Source of the DNA: Clostridiales bacterium
GTDB lineage: Bacteria; Bacillota; Clostridia; Oscillospirales; CAG-272
Length of the DNA stretch: 55,468 bases
Direction of reading: 5' to 3'
Assembly: GCA_022800625.1 (NCBI GenBank)
Contig: JAAWQR010000012.1
Location: 1 to 55,468, forward strand
Part shown: positions 1 through 8,491 of the stretch, in pieces
Numbering within the stretch: position 1 is the stretch's first letter
Layout of the letters: each line of letters begins with the position of its first letter
Position numbers and translations under genes: made by a program
Notes under the pieces: generated by a model
The model's input: only the letters and a program-made list of their open reading frames with translations
Database searches by the model: none
Told to the model about the DNA's origin: nothing

Positions 1-138
1 ATAAAAGCCGCTGGCATTACAGAAAAGATGCTTTCGGATAAATATGGAAAGTGGGTTGAGTATTGGCCCGAAGACAGTGAGCCATGCACAAAGGCAAAGG
101 CTCTTTTAGATGAATACAAAGCGCCTGAAACCGAGTAA
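1..138 (+). CDS. C-terminal end of an unidentified protein (partial)
   Basis: An open frame runs from the first base of the window to a TAA stop and gives 45 residues ending KAPETE. The residues look like a soluble, charged C-terminus (it includes WVEYWPEDSEPC). A strong hairpin follows 16 bases after the stop, which supports a real gene end. I do not recognise the family and the start lies outside the window. Confidence 0.6.
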   Translation: MKAAGITEKMLSDKYGKWVEYWPEDSEPCTKAKALLDEYKAPETE

Positions 139-154
139 GTCAAATCAAATATTT

Positions 155-192
155 AAGAGGAGAGCAGCCGATTATCGGCTGCTCTCCTCTTT
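155..192 (+). terminator. Strong hairpin, probably bidirectional terminator
   Basis: A perfect 17-bp inverted repeat (155-171 with 175-191) encloses a 3-base loop. It lies between the plus-strand partial gene and the end of the minus-strand operon, so it probably ends transcription from both sides. The T-run on the plus strand is short, but a run of seven T lies further on, at about 202-208. Confidence 0.75.
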
Positions 193-211
193 GAAGTCGG
201 AATTTTTTTCA

Positions 212-2374
212 TCAAGCGGTAGGCTCGATTTTATTCTGCGAATCCGTACCGTCGGGCGCAGTCTGCTCGCTTGAAGCCTGTTTCTTCTTTTTCTTCTTGA
301 CAAGCCTGCTTATGATATAATCAGCAGCAGCTTCTCCGCTTGATCCGAGATTATAGAAGTAACTTTCCTTCTCGCTGTGTATCTGATCTGAATATGACGC
401 CTGATTTTCAATCAGATCCGTTGCCAGCTCTCCGATCTTATCAATATCGTCCTTCTCTATCGAACGTCCGATAATATCGCGCGCAGTAATATCATACGGC
501 GTTATTTTGATCTTCTTGTAAGCACGGTTTACTACCTTCATTTGAGTATTGACAAACAATGTAGGCTTGTCTGTTGTAAAGCTGTACTCATATGCTATAG
601 CCGACCAGTCTGTTATCAAGAGATCAGCGGTATATACGGTAGTATTCGATGAAAAGTCAGTTTCAATCATGAAGTCCTCATTAAATTCATCACGGTACTT
701 TTCCATGATTTCCTTGATTCTCATCGGGAAACGCTTGATATACTGCGGGTGAGGCCTGATAATAACCCTATAGCCTGTTTTGCGAAGTCCTTCAACAAGT
801 CCGTCAAGACAGCTGTCCATAATATTGTCATACTGCCATGAAGGCGCGATAAGAATAGTTTTCTTTTCATTCTCCGTCTTCTCAGAGCTTTCGTATGCTG
901 CAATCATGTTGTCGATAAGACCGTATCCCACCTCGATTATCTTCTTTTCGGAAGTTCCGCGAAGCTTTTCGATCGCTCGAACTTCTTCCTTCTGAGCGGG
1001 ACTTACTGCAAATATAGTATCAAAATAATCAAGAGCGCCTGTCCTGTACGTAAGATTTATACTCGTACAGCCGTGGTCGGTATAAACATACTCCACATCG
1101 CGTCTGACCTTTGAACGCTTAATATGATATTTTTCAAGGTCGGGAGTAGTCATAACTACCATATCTGCCTCAACCTTCATCATAAGCGATATAAGCCTTG
1201 TTTCATCAACATAATAAGGAATTATGCGCTCATGATGATTTTCGAGTATCGGGTCGTCGGGATCACTTGTAACATAATGTATTTTCAGCTTGGATTTTTC
1301 AATAACAGCGTCAATAATATTTGAAAAATACTTGTAGTATCCGCCGCCTTCAGCATAGAACATGAGCTTCATGTGTTCAAGATTTTCAGGACGGCAGAAC
1401 TGCTTATAATATGCTTTTGCAAGCTTCTTACAACGCTTGTTCTTTTCTTTATCGGCAGCAGTCTGACGCTTCAGTTCTTCAAGTGCTTTATAGTCAATAT
1501 ATTTCTTCGGGCTGTAGATAATATTTACAAGATACATTACGATGATGGCAAAGAGGTTTCCCCACATCCAGTAAAGTCCTACGCCTGTCGGAACGATAAA
1601 CGCAAAATAAGTTGAGAATGCGATCATGAATATCGTCATTCCCCACTGTGAAAGCTTATTCTGCTCAACCTGGAGGACATTGATCTTATTCTGAATAATG
1701 CACATAATAAGCGCGCTGAGACCTGCGAGCACGGGAACGAGGAAAAGCAGGTCAATAGTTGTAAAGCTAGGTATATGCGCAAGATTGATGCCGAAGAAGT
1801 TCATGTTAAGCGACGCTATCTTATCGACAAATGACGAAGTGTCATATCCGCCGATACTCAGTGCACGAAACTGACCTACAAACTCGGGATTCTGTATCAG
1901 CTCAACTACTTTAAGCTGAGGAGATGAACCGAGTGCGTCCACCGACATATTCATAATTTCGGCAGTCTTATTTACAAATGCATTTATAACATCCGCGGGC
2001 ATATGAAACAGATGCTTTAGAGGCTTATAAACAACATCGATAAGCCCGAGTATTATCGGAAGCTGCAAAAGCAGCGGCCAGACACCTGCCATCGGACTGT
2101 ACTTTTCCTTTTTATAAAGTGCATTCTGAGCATCAAAGTAAGCATCCTTATCGTCAATGTACTGATATTTCAACGCTTCAAGCTCAGGCTTCATTTTTAC
2201 CATTTTTATAGAGTTTTTCTGAACAAGAAGCGATATCGGAAACATTATAACCTTTGTTAATAGTGTAAAGAAAATTATCGCTACGCCGTAATCCTTAAAT
2301 ATTTTAAAGCACAGCCACATTACGTAACCGAGAAGTGTGCCTATAAATCCTAATACAGAACTAATAACGTCCAT
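212..2374 (-). CDS. YidC/Oxa1-type insertase fused to a CDP-glycerol glycerophosphotransferase domain
   Basis: Residues 1-295 read as a YidC/Oxa1 membrane insertase: several hydrophobic segments, the motif TLLTKVIMFPISLLVQKNS with a basic residue in the first core helix, and PLLLQLPIILGL. The stretch 300-335 is a charged linker. Residues 336-690 match the TagB/TagF CDP-glycerol glycerophosphotransferase family, with YTDHG near 429-433, RPHPQ near 540 and TDWSAIAYEYSF near 587-599. The tail is lysine-rich and disordered. The usual YidC is 250-300 residues, so the 720-residue product is a true two-domain fusion in one uninterrupted frame. AAAGG lies 8 bases before the ATG. It is the last gene of a minus-strand operon with a sulfatase-like transferase, a small membrane protein and signal peptidase. 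The natural reading is a membrane-anchored polymerase for glycerophosphate units; whether the YidC part still inserts proteins is unknown. Confidence 0.9.
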   Translation of the reverse strand: MDVISSVLGFIGTLLGYVMWLCFKIFKDYGVAIIFFTLLTKVIMFPISLLVQKNSIKMVKMKPELEALKYQYIDDKDAYFDAQNALYKKEKYSPMAGVWPLLLQLPIILGLIDVVYKPLKHLFHMPADVINAFVNKTAEIMNMSVDALGSSPQLKVVELIQNPEFVGQFRALSIGGYDTSSFVDKIASLNMNFFGINLAHIPSFTTIDLLFLVPVLAGLSALIMCIIQNKINVLQVEQNKLSQWGMTIFMIAFSTYFAFIVPTGVGLYWMWGNLFAIIVMYLVNIIYSPKKYIDYKALEELKRQTAADKEKNKRCKKLAKAYYKQFCRPENLEHMKLMFYAEGGGYYKYFSNIIDAVIEKSKLKIHYVTSDPDDPILENHHERIIPYYVDETRLISLMMKVEADMVVMTTPDLEKYHIKRSKVRRDVEYVYTDHGCTSINLTYRTGALDYFDTIFAVSPAQKEEVRAIEKLRGTSEKKIIEVGYGLIDNMIAAYESSEKTENEKKTILIAPSWQYDNIMDSCLDGLVEGLRKTGYRVIIRPHPQYIKRFPMRIKEIMEKYRDEFNEDFMIETDFSSNTTVYTADLLITDWSAIAYEYSFTTDKPTLFVNTQMKVVNRAYKKIKITPYDITARDIIGRSIEKDDIDKIGELATDLIENQASYSDQIHSEKESYFYNLGSSGEAAADYIISRLVKKKKKKQASSEQTAPDGTDSQNKIEPTA

Positions 2375-2415
2375 AAATTTGCCTTTCTGCTAAATGACGA
2401 AAATTTTTATATCAT

Positions 2416-2982
2416 TCAGAGCTTTCCGAACAGTTTAAAGCAAGCCTTTGCTTTGATGTCACCGAAAAGCACAAACGGTTCGCTCCATTCACGTGAATCA
2501 TAGGAGTGACAGCGGTTATCACCGAGCACAAAATATGATCCGTCGGGAACTGTCGTTTCCTCAAAAAAATCATCGGAAAATTCATTTACGTAAGATTCTT
2601 CAAGAGGAGAGTCCGAACCGTTTATGTAAACCCTTCCCTCTTCTATGCGAATGCTTTCACCGGGAAGAGCTATAACACGTTTTACTATATATTTTGCATC
2701 AAGCTCATCGTGAGTGAATATAACTATGTCTCCCCTTTGCGGAGTTTTATTTTTATACGCAAGCCTTGAAGCAACAATAATCGTTCCTTTATCAATAGTA
2801 TCTGCCATAGATTCGCTCGGAACTATGGCAGTTATTATTAGAAACATATTTATGAGAAACGCCGCCGTTACTGCTGTGAGAGGAATCAAAAGCCACCTCG
2901 CAGAGTCCTTTATCACATGGCGGGAATCCGTCTGATGATTATTCTTCGTCGTCCTCGTCCTCATCGTCGTATTCTTCCTCAT
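2416..2982 (-). CDS. lepB: Signal peptidase I
   Basis: This 188-residue protein has one N-terminal membrane segment (about 30-53), the catalytic serine in VPSESM (Ser58) and the general-base lysine in YIVKRVIALPGE (Lys101). The later conserved box VLGDNRCHSYDSREW is also present. It cleaves signal peptides of exported proteins on the outer face of the membrane. The size fits Gram-positive S26 enzymes. The first ATG overlaps the end of the upstream small gene by 44 bases; an ATG six codons later or a GTG at codon 23 would shorten the overlap, so the exact start is uncertain. Its place inside a surface-polymer operon suggests it may mature partners encoded here, although no dedicated substrate is obvious. 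Confidence 0.93.
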   Translation of the reverse strand: MRKNTTMRTRTTKNNHQTDSRHVIKDSARWLLIPLTAVTAAFLINMFLIITAIVPSESMADTIDKGTIIVASRLAYKNKTPQRGDIVIFTHDELDAKYIVKRVIALPGESIRIEEGRVYINGSDSPLEESYVNEFSDDFFEETTVPDGSYFVLGDNRCHSYDSREWSEPFVLFGDIKAKACFKLFGKL

Positions 2983-3178
2983 CGCGCTTCTTTTTTGTAA
3001 TAGCGCGCTTAAAGCGTCTCCAATAGAATCCGAGAGCTGCGCCTGCTGCGATGACTACACCTGCTATAATCTGCATAATAAACGTCATAGCAGACGGATC
3101 GATATATGCCGCAGCATATGTCATGCACATAACCATAGCGCATACGAAGAAAAAGATGAATGATAATGTTTTTTTCAT
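2939..3178 (-). CDS. Small membrane protein with AYIDPS motif and acidic tail
   Basis: The 79 residues comprise a signal-like hydrophobic N-terminus (about 3-22), the motif AAYIDPSAM, a second hydrophobic helix (about 31-51), a basic patch WRRFKRAITKKKRD, and a run of Asp/Glu to the end. Short proteins with an AYIDPG-type motif after a signal or transmembrane segment are familiar to me beside alkaline-phosphatase-superfamily surface-polymer enzymes, which is the context here. No enzymatic motif is visible. AAAGGA precedes the ATG at a rather long distance. It sits 44 bases downstream of the sulfatase-like gene and overlaps lepB, so it is clearly co-transcribed. Function is unknown; an accessory or scaffold subunit of the transferase is an inference. 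Confidence 0.8.
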   Translation of the reverse strand: MKKTLSFIFFFVCAMVMCMTYAAAYIDPSAMTFIMQIIAGVVIAAGAALGFYWRRFKRAITKKKRDEEEYDDEDEDDEE

Positions 3179-3222
3179 AATATTTTATGTCCTTTCAAAT
3201 TATTTGTATTTTAAAACTTAGC

Positions 3223-5061
3223 TTATGATCCCGCGTCGTAGAACGGGTATTCAATTTTGTGCTCTTCCTCAATCGACCAATTATTAAAGTCGTTTATATC
3301 TCCGTCGATCTTGTAAGTTACAAGATGATCGTCACGGTGTATCTTAAGAGCGTCTGAACCGCTCATGTAGAAATACCTTGTGATTTCCGCATTCTCATCA
3401 ATGTCGTCGATCGCAGGACCGTACGCGCTGTAATCGATTCCGAAGGATTTCAAGATATATGATCTGATGTTGTCCTGATCAAGCGGAGCAGAGTTATACG
3501 GAAGCTCCGCCGTGCCGCCGCTGACTCCGGCAGGCTTTACCATAAGTGAAATCGATCTCATATCGTCAAGATGCTCAATAGTCCCCGTCTGACCGTGATC
3601 CGCCATAATTATGATCGTTGTATCATCATAAATGCCTTCCTGTTTCAGTTGGTCAATATAATTAAAGATCATTCTGAGGTTTCCCGCAGTCTGCTGATAA
3701 GCGTATGCTTTCTCAACTCTGTTTCCGTTTTCATCCATTACATACGGATCATGAGAACCTCTCATGTGATAAAAAATGAATGATCCGTTACTGTCATCTT
3801 TAACGGAAATACCGTTATTTTTAAGGTTTGCAAAAAATGCAGGGTCATCCGTAGAATGAATATCGCTTGCAAACGCACTGTTACCGTGAGACGTTATCTT
3901 TTCAAGGTCTCCCGTGTAGCACCAGAAAAACGGTTTAAGCGCTATGGGGCAGTATCTGTATGCAGACAGCTGAAACATCGATTCAAGCATTGATCCTGTA
4001 TCGGGTTTCATAACCGATTCACCGATATTGTCGATTTTGCCTTCGGCATTGTTAGTATTTTTTATAACATAATTGACTTCGGTATATATTTTTGAGTCAT
4101 AACCCGCATCCTTAATATCTTTCAGGAATGTGCCCTCAGTCCATGCTTTTTTAAAGTAGTTTCCTACAGGAATATCATATTCGCATTTAACGCCTGTTAG
4201 GAAGTAGCAAACTGACGGAAATGTGCGTGAATATGAGCCGCACACATTACTGTAATTCGTAAATCCGTTCTTAGCAAGATTTTCCTTGATATCGGGAAAT
4301 TCCGAAAAAACATTATTCTGCGCCAGCATAGAAAATCTGTCGAGCAGAAATACTATAACATTCTTCTTGGGAGCAACTTCGTAGATTGTAGAATTTGAAA
4401 GGTATCCGTTTGCGACCACGTCTACAAAATCATTTCCGATGAAAAGCTTGACAAGTCCTGCGGTCTGCATAAGAATAAGAAGTGCTGAAACAAATGAAAC
4501 AACTCTTCGCCAGATCTTGCGGTTAAAATAATGGATAACAAACGGAATAATGAATATTACCGCCCATACTGCAAGATTTATTAAAACATCACTCGTAAAC
4601 AGCTCCCATTTTATCGCAGATCCGTCAAGAGATCCGAGATCGTATCCTATAACATTGCATTGGATATACGAACATACCGTAACGGAAAATATAACGCTCG
4701 TAATATAGTTGAATATCCTTCCGCGTAAAAGCGACAGCAAAAACGTCATTGCCGCAAAAATCCCAGCTCCGAGCAGTACAAGCGGAGGCACAAGATCGCC
4801 GAGTGAAAATGTGTAAAAACTCATATTGCCGATATATACTTCAAGAACACCGAATATAAAAAGCGTATATACGAATGCTAGTGAAGCAAGAGCCGCTGTA
4901 ATCAGTCTCTTATGCCACGGACGCTTGTCCCGAACAAGTTCAAGACATTTGTCCTTGAAAGTCGCACGCTTCTTTTTCTTTACGCCGTTCGGCTTTTTTT
5001 CGGAAGGCGCAGTGCTGTCGGCGCTGTTATCCGCCGAAGATTCGATTTTATTATCGTCCAT
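3223..5061 (-). CDS. LTA-synthase-like phosphoglycerol transferase/sulfatase-superfamily membrane protein
   Basis: The 612-residue protein has a basic, disordered cytoplasmic N-terminus (1-55), about five membrane helices (55-205), and an extracytoplasmic domain of the alkaline phosphatase/sulfatase superfamily. Visible metal and nucleophile sites are VIVFLLDRFS (Asp241), SRTFPSV (Thr280 or Ser283), HMRGSHDPY (His432-His437) and MADHGQTG (Asp488-His489). This is the layout of lipoteichoic acid synthases and phosphoethanolamine or phosphoglycerol transferases, which act outside the membrane on lipid-derived head groups. It opens the operon that ends with the YidC-glycerophosphotransferase fusion. 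It could add phosphoglycerol to a surface glycan or be a hydrolase; sequence alone cannot decide. No classic LtaS motif set is complete, so I give no symbol. Confidence 0.85.
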   Translation of the reverse strand: MDDNKIESSADNSADSTAPSEKKPNGVKKKKRATFKDKCLELVRDKRPWHKRLITAALASLAFVYTLFIFGVLEVYIGNMSFYTFSLGDLVPPLVLLGAGIFAAMTFLLSLLRGRIFNYITSVIFSVTVCSYIQCNVIGYDLGSLDGSAIKWELFTSDVLINLAVWAVIFIIPFVIHYFNRKIWRRVVSFVSALLILMQTAGLVKLFIGNDFVDVVANGYLSNSTIYEVAPKKNVIVFLLDRFSMLAQNNVFSEFPDIKENLAKNGFTNYSNVCGSYSRTFPSVCYFLTGVKCEYDIPVGNYFKKAWTEGTFLKDIKDAGYDSKIYTEVNYVIKNTNNAEGKIDNIGESVMKPDTGSMLESMFQLSAYRYCPIALKPFFWCYTGDLEKITSHGNSAFASDIHSTDDPAFFANLKNNGISVKDDSNGSFIFYHMRGSHDPYVMDENGNRVEKAYAYQQTAGNLRMIFNYIDQLKQEGIYDDTTIIIMADHGQTGTIEHLDDMRSISLMVKPAGVSGGTAELPYNSAPLDQDNIRSYILKSFGIDYSAYGPAIDDIDENAEITRYFYMSGSDALKIHRDDHLVTYKIDGDINDFNNWSIEEEHKIEYPFYDAGS

Positions 5062-5345
5062 ATTTATTAACCGTCTCTTTCTTCAGAATTTATTTTGTTT
5101 AATCCTGTCCCGCGAAATTAAGAACAGTCGTACTTTTTAATCATTTAACGAAACAAATAATGTATGGAAATGATCATATACGGACTGTTCATGCTTATTG
5201 CCGAGCTTTGTGTTTTTTAACGTCGCAAAAGCTCGTTTCCGCAAGCACATTCGATTATAAATTATATCACAAACAGAGTAAAATGTAAACACTTACCAAT
5301 ATTTTTTTGCAGAATTTACATTTTAAGATTTCTTAAAAAATTAAG
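5062..5345. other. Divergent intergenic region, left part
   Basis: This AT-rich spacer separates two divergent transcription units. I could not find a convincing minus-strand promoter for the sulfatase operon, and its start has only a weak GAAAGAGA ribosome site. I see no coding potential or structured RNA here. The right end of the spacer holds the promoter of the LicC-like gene, listed separately. Confidence 0.5.
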
Positions 5346-5374
5346 TTGACTTTTTAATATAATTACATTATAAT
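5346..5374 (+). promoter_or_regulatory. Sigma-A promoter of the HTH-LicC gene
   Basis: TTGACT (5346-5351) and TATAAT (5369-5374) are separated by exactly 17 bases. Transcription would start near 5381 and leave a leader of about 75 bases. That leader holds a short hairpin, CTCCGC pairing with GCGGAG at about 5405-5427. Confidence 0.75.
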
Positions 5375-5456
5375 ATTTTGTTGTATACATCACATTCACA
5401 TATACTCCGCATAATAGTACTGCGGAGACTGTAAAACTTCCGAAAAGAGATTCCGC

Positions 5457-6344
5457 ATGCTGAACAAAAAACAATTTGATATACTATGCGCGCTGGAGAA
5501 CGAAGGCGACAGCGCAACTCAGCGTCAGATAGCCTCCGCAACGGGACTGTCACTCGGTTCTGTCAACAAATCAATATCAGAGCTGACCGACGCCGGACTT
5601 GCTACGCGCTCCGCCATTACGGATGCGGGAATTGCGGCACTGGAGCCATACCGAGTAAAGCGGGCGATATTCGTAGCCGCAGGCTTCGGATCAAGACTTA
5701 TGCCGATAACTCTCAATACTCCGAAGCCGCTTATCAGGGTTAACGGCACGCGCATAATCGATACAATGCTTGACGCTGTATATGCTGCCGGAATATCGGA
5801 AGTATATATTGTCCGAGGTTATCTTTCGGAACAGTTCGATCAGCTTCTTTACAAATATCCGGACATAAAATTCATAGAAAACAAAAATTATAACGAATCA
5901 AACAACATTTCATCTATAATGTGCGTAAAGGATATTTTGGCGAACGCATATATTATGGAATCCGATCTGTTCCTTAATGAATCCTCGCTTATATCAAAAT
6001 ATCAATACAGCACAAATTACCTGGGAGTTCCCGTAAAGAGGACAGACGACTGGTGCTTCAAAAAGCGCGGCTCTTTCGTTTCCGGATTTTCATTGGGCGG
6101 AATTGATTGCTACCACATGTACGGTATATCATATTGGAGTGAAGCTGATGCGAAACGCCTTTCTGCCGACTTGGAAAAAGCATACAATTCCCCGGGAGGG
6201 CACGAATTGTTTTGGGATCAAGTTCCGCTGCAGCAACACCTCGATGACTACAAAATCATGATACGAGAGTGCTCTCTTGACTCTCTAAATGAGATCGACA
6301 CTTATCGGGAACTTATAAACTTAGATCCATCATATAAGAGATAA
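5457..6344 (+). CDS. Winged-helix domain fused to LicC-like CTP:phosphocholine cytidylyltransferase
   Basis: Residues 1-65 form a MarR-like winged helix (QRQIASATGLSLGSVNKSIS is the recognition region). Residues 67-290 are a nucleotidyltransferase with the glycine-rich signature AAGFGSRLMPITLNTPKPLI and the metal-site box YIMESDLF. The closest family I recognise is LicC, which makes CDP-choline from CTP and phosphocholine for surface decoration. Other sugar- or polyol-phosphate nucleotidyltransferases share the fold. The gene is divergent from an operon that carries a CDP-glycerol-using domain, so a CDP-alcohol supply role is attractive but inferred. The DNA-binding half suggests self-regulation or feedback control. 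The start has only a weak purine-rich ribosome site (AAAGAGA). Confidence 0.82.
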   Translation: MLNKKQFDILCALENEGDSATQRQIASATGLSLGSVNKSISELTDAGLATRSAITDAGIAALEPYRVKRAIFVAAGFGSRLMPITLNTPKPLIRVNGTRIIDTMLDAVYAAGISEVYIVRGYLSEQFDQLLYKYPDIKFIENKNYNESNNISSIMCVKDILANAYIMESDLFLNESSLISKYQYSTNYLGVPVKRTDDWCFKKRGSFVSGFSLGGIDCYHMYGISYWSEADAKRLSADLEKAYNSPGGHELFWDQVPLQQHLDDYKIMIRECSLDSLNEIDTYRELINLDPSYKR

Positions 6345-6378
6345 TCTACCTCCGCTGAAGCGGAGAGGCGGAGATATT

Positions 6379-7131
6379 ATGCCGAGATTTTTCATTAAAA
6401 AAGAGCAAATACACAGGAACGGTTCTCATACACAGATTGTAATTGACGGAAACGACGCCGTTCATATATCGAGATCACTCAGAATGCGCGTCGGAGATGA
6501 GCTTATCATATGCGACGGCGACGGCAGGGAGTATATATGCACCTTGTCGAAAATAACAGATTCCGAGGTTACGGCAAATGTTGCAGGCTCGCGTTCATGT
6601 ACTTCCGAGCCGCCGTACAAAGTCACTGTCTATCAGGCTCTTGTCAAAGGAGAAAAATTCGACACAGTAGTACAAAAATCAATTGAATGCGGAGCTGTAT
6701 CTGTTGTTCCCTTTTCCTCATCGCGGTGCACGGTAAAACTGAAAGGCTCGGACGTTGAAAAGAAGCGCGCCAGATGGCAGCGGATAGCAGAGGAAGCTGC
6801 AAAGCAATGCGGACGCGGCATTATACCGAATATCGCCACAGCGCTCACATTTGACGAAATGATAAACAATGCGGCAAAATCGGATATAGTCCTGTTCTGC
6901 TATGAAAAAGAAACCTTGCCACTTAAAGCGACTCTCGCTGAGAAAAAAGCGAACGGTGTCACAACCGACATATCTGTCATCATAGGTTCCGAGGGCGGTT
7001 TCTCCGATGAGGAAGCGCATGCGGCGAAAAGTGCAGGTTTTTCTACAGTTTCTCTCGGCAAGCGCATTCTCAGAACGGAAAGCGCCGCACCCTTTGTTCT
7101 TGCCTGCCTGTCATATGAGCTTGAAGAATAG
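6379..7131 (+). CDS. rsmE: 16S rRNA (uracil-1498-N3)-methyltransferase
   Basis: The 250-residue length is standard for RsmE. The N-terminal part (1-75) is the PUA-like RNA-binding domain with HISRSLRMRVGDEL. The C-terminal part is a SPOUT methyltransferase with the knot motifs IIGSEGGFSDEE (201-212) and LGKRILRTESA (226-236). It methylates U1498 of 16S rRNA using S-adenosylmethionine. The start follows a CGGAG site. It lies 34 bases downstream of the LicC-like gene and is probably read from the same promoter. A small hairpin (about 6350-6366, CTCCGCT with AGCGGAG) lies between the two genes. In many Firmicutes rsmE follows prmA, but that is not the case here. Confidence 0.95.
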   Translation: MPRFFIKKEQIHRNGSHTQIVIDGNDAVHISRSLRMRVGDELIICDGDGREYICTLSKITDSEVTANVAGSRSCTSEPPYKVTVYQALVKGEKFDTVVQKSIECGAVSVVPFSSSRCTVKLKGSDVEKKRARWQRIAEEAAKQCGRGIIPNIATALTFDEMINNAAKSDIVLFCYEKETLPLKATLAEKKANGVTTDISVIIGSEGGFSDEEAHAAKSAGFSTVSLGKRILRTESAAPFVLACLSYELEE

Positions 7132-7267
7132 TCCGATATTCGCTATTAACACCGCGAGTTTATTCCATTTATTTGGTGATAAATGATGGTGTCTGCGCTT
7201 TTTATGCAGAAACTATACTATTTTCAAAAAAAATCAGCGTTTTTTATAAAAATTTCTTGTTTTCCTA

Positions 7268-7296
7268 TTGAAAAGCAACAAAAAATCGTGTAAAAT
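7268..7296 (+). promoter_or_regulatory. Sigma-A promoter of the CdaR/PucR-type regulator
   Basis: TTGAAA (7268-7273), a 17-base spacer and TAAAAT (7291-7296) stand 60 bases upstream of the regulator start. The flanking sequence is AT-rich. No operator-like palindrome is evident. Confidence 0.65.
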
Positions 7297-7355
7297 ATAG
7301 TGCAGTATATACAATAACAATCTTTGTTTCTTTTATGTTTGAAAGGAGTAGTCAA

Positions 7356-8441
7356 ATGGCAAACCGTCTGTTTCAGGGAATTATCCATCAAATGAGGGAT
7401 GCGGTTGACCGTGTTATCGGTGTCGTAGATGATAACGGAGTTATCATTGCGTGCAGCGAACTTGTAAAGATCGGAGAAATGCGTCAGGGTGTGCGTGATG
7501 AGCTTGCATACACTTCAGATGCAATAACTTCCGGCGGATATACCTACAGACCGATCGGAACAGGAGCCAAATGGGAGTACATCGTATTTGTAGAAGGCGA
7601 GGACAAGCTCTCGGAAAAGATCGCTATGGTTCTTTCCGTTTCTCTCTCCAATATAAAAAATCTGTACGATGAGAAATATGATAAGAGTTTCTTCATTAAG
7701 AACATTATTCTCGACAACATACTTCCGAGCGATATCTACGTAAAATCAAAAGAGCTTCATTTCAATTCGGAAGAAATGAGAATCGTGCTTCTGATAAAGT
7801 TCCATACACGCTCCGATATTCTTCCCTTTGACATGGTGCAGAATATTTTCCCCGATAAGAATAAGGAATATGTAATCAGTGTAACTGAGCAGGATATCGT
7901 TCTTGTTAAGGACATAAAGCCCGGCACAGATATCCGCGAAGTTGAAAAAATTGCGGAAAATATCGCCGATACACTGAATACCGAATTTTTTGCAAAGGTT
8001 TCGATAGGTATCGGAACTGCTGTCGACAACATTAAGGATCTTGCGAAATCCTACAAAGAAGCTCAGGTTGCACTTGAAGTCGGAAAAGTCTTTGATACGG
8101 AAAAGATTGTTCTCAGCTATGAGAATCTCGGAATCGGCAGACTTATATATCAGCTTCCGACAACTCTTTGCGAAATGTTCCTTCAGGAGGTCTTTAAAAA
8201 CGGCTCTCTTGATTCTCTTGACCGTGAAACTCTTATGACTATCCAGTGCTTCTTTGAAAACAATCTGAATGTTTCGGAAACGTCGAGAAAGCTCTTTGTA
8301 CACAGAAATACTTTGGTATACAGACTTGAAAAGATCAGAAAGCTCACGGGACTTGATCTTCGTGAATTCGATCACGCAATAACCTTTAAGGTAGCTCTTA
8401 TGGTTAAAAGATATCTTGTATCCAAGCCGGTAAAATTCTGA
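7356..8441 (+). CDS. CdaR/PucR-family transcriptional regulator
   Basis: I choose the ATG at 7356 because AAGGAG ends 7 bases before it; the in-frame ATG at 7335 has no ribosome site. The 361-residue product begins with a region like the CdaR sugar-diacid sensing domain (GIIHQMRDAVDRVIGVVDDN). It has a GGDEF-like middle typical of this family (about 170-260) and ends with the PucR C-terminal helix-turn-helix, LNVSETSRKLFVHRNTLVYR. Such proteins sense small carboxylates or nucleotides and bind DNA. The gene stands alone between rsmE and ftsEX, with its own promoter, and no catabolic operon is adjacent, so the ligand cannot be guessed from context. Confidence 0.85.
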   Translation: MANRLFQGIIHQMRDAVDRVIGVVDDNGVIIACSELVKIGEMRQGVRDELAYTSDAITSGGYTYRPIGTGAKWEYIVFVEGEDKLSEKIAMVLSVSLSNIKNLYDEKYDKSFFIKNIILDNILPSDIYVKSKELHFNSEEMRIVLLIKFHTRSDILPFDMVQNIFPDKNKEYVISVTEQDIVLVKDIKPGTDIREVEKIAENIADTLNTEFFAKVSIGIGTAVDNIKDLAKSYKEAQVALEVGKVFDTEKIVLSYENLGIGRLIYQLPTTLCEMFLQEVFKNGSLDSLDRETLMTIQCFFENNLNVSETSRKLFVHRNTLVYRLEKIRKLTGLDLREFDHAITFKVALMVKRYLVSKPVKF

Positions 8442-8491
8442 TTACAGCTGCAATTCAGAAACATTTTTAATCAACAAATTAATACTGACTT

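Noticed and set aside
7746-8375. 209-codon minus-strand frame over the CdaR-like gene
   Set aside because: It lies wholly antisense to a well-supported regulator and has no recognisable domain or ribosome site.
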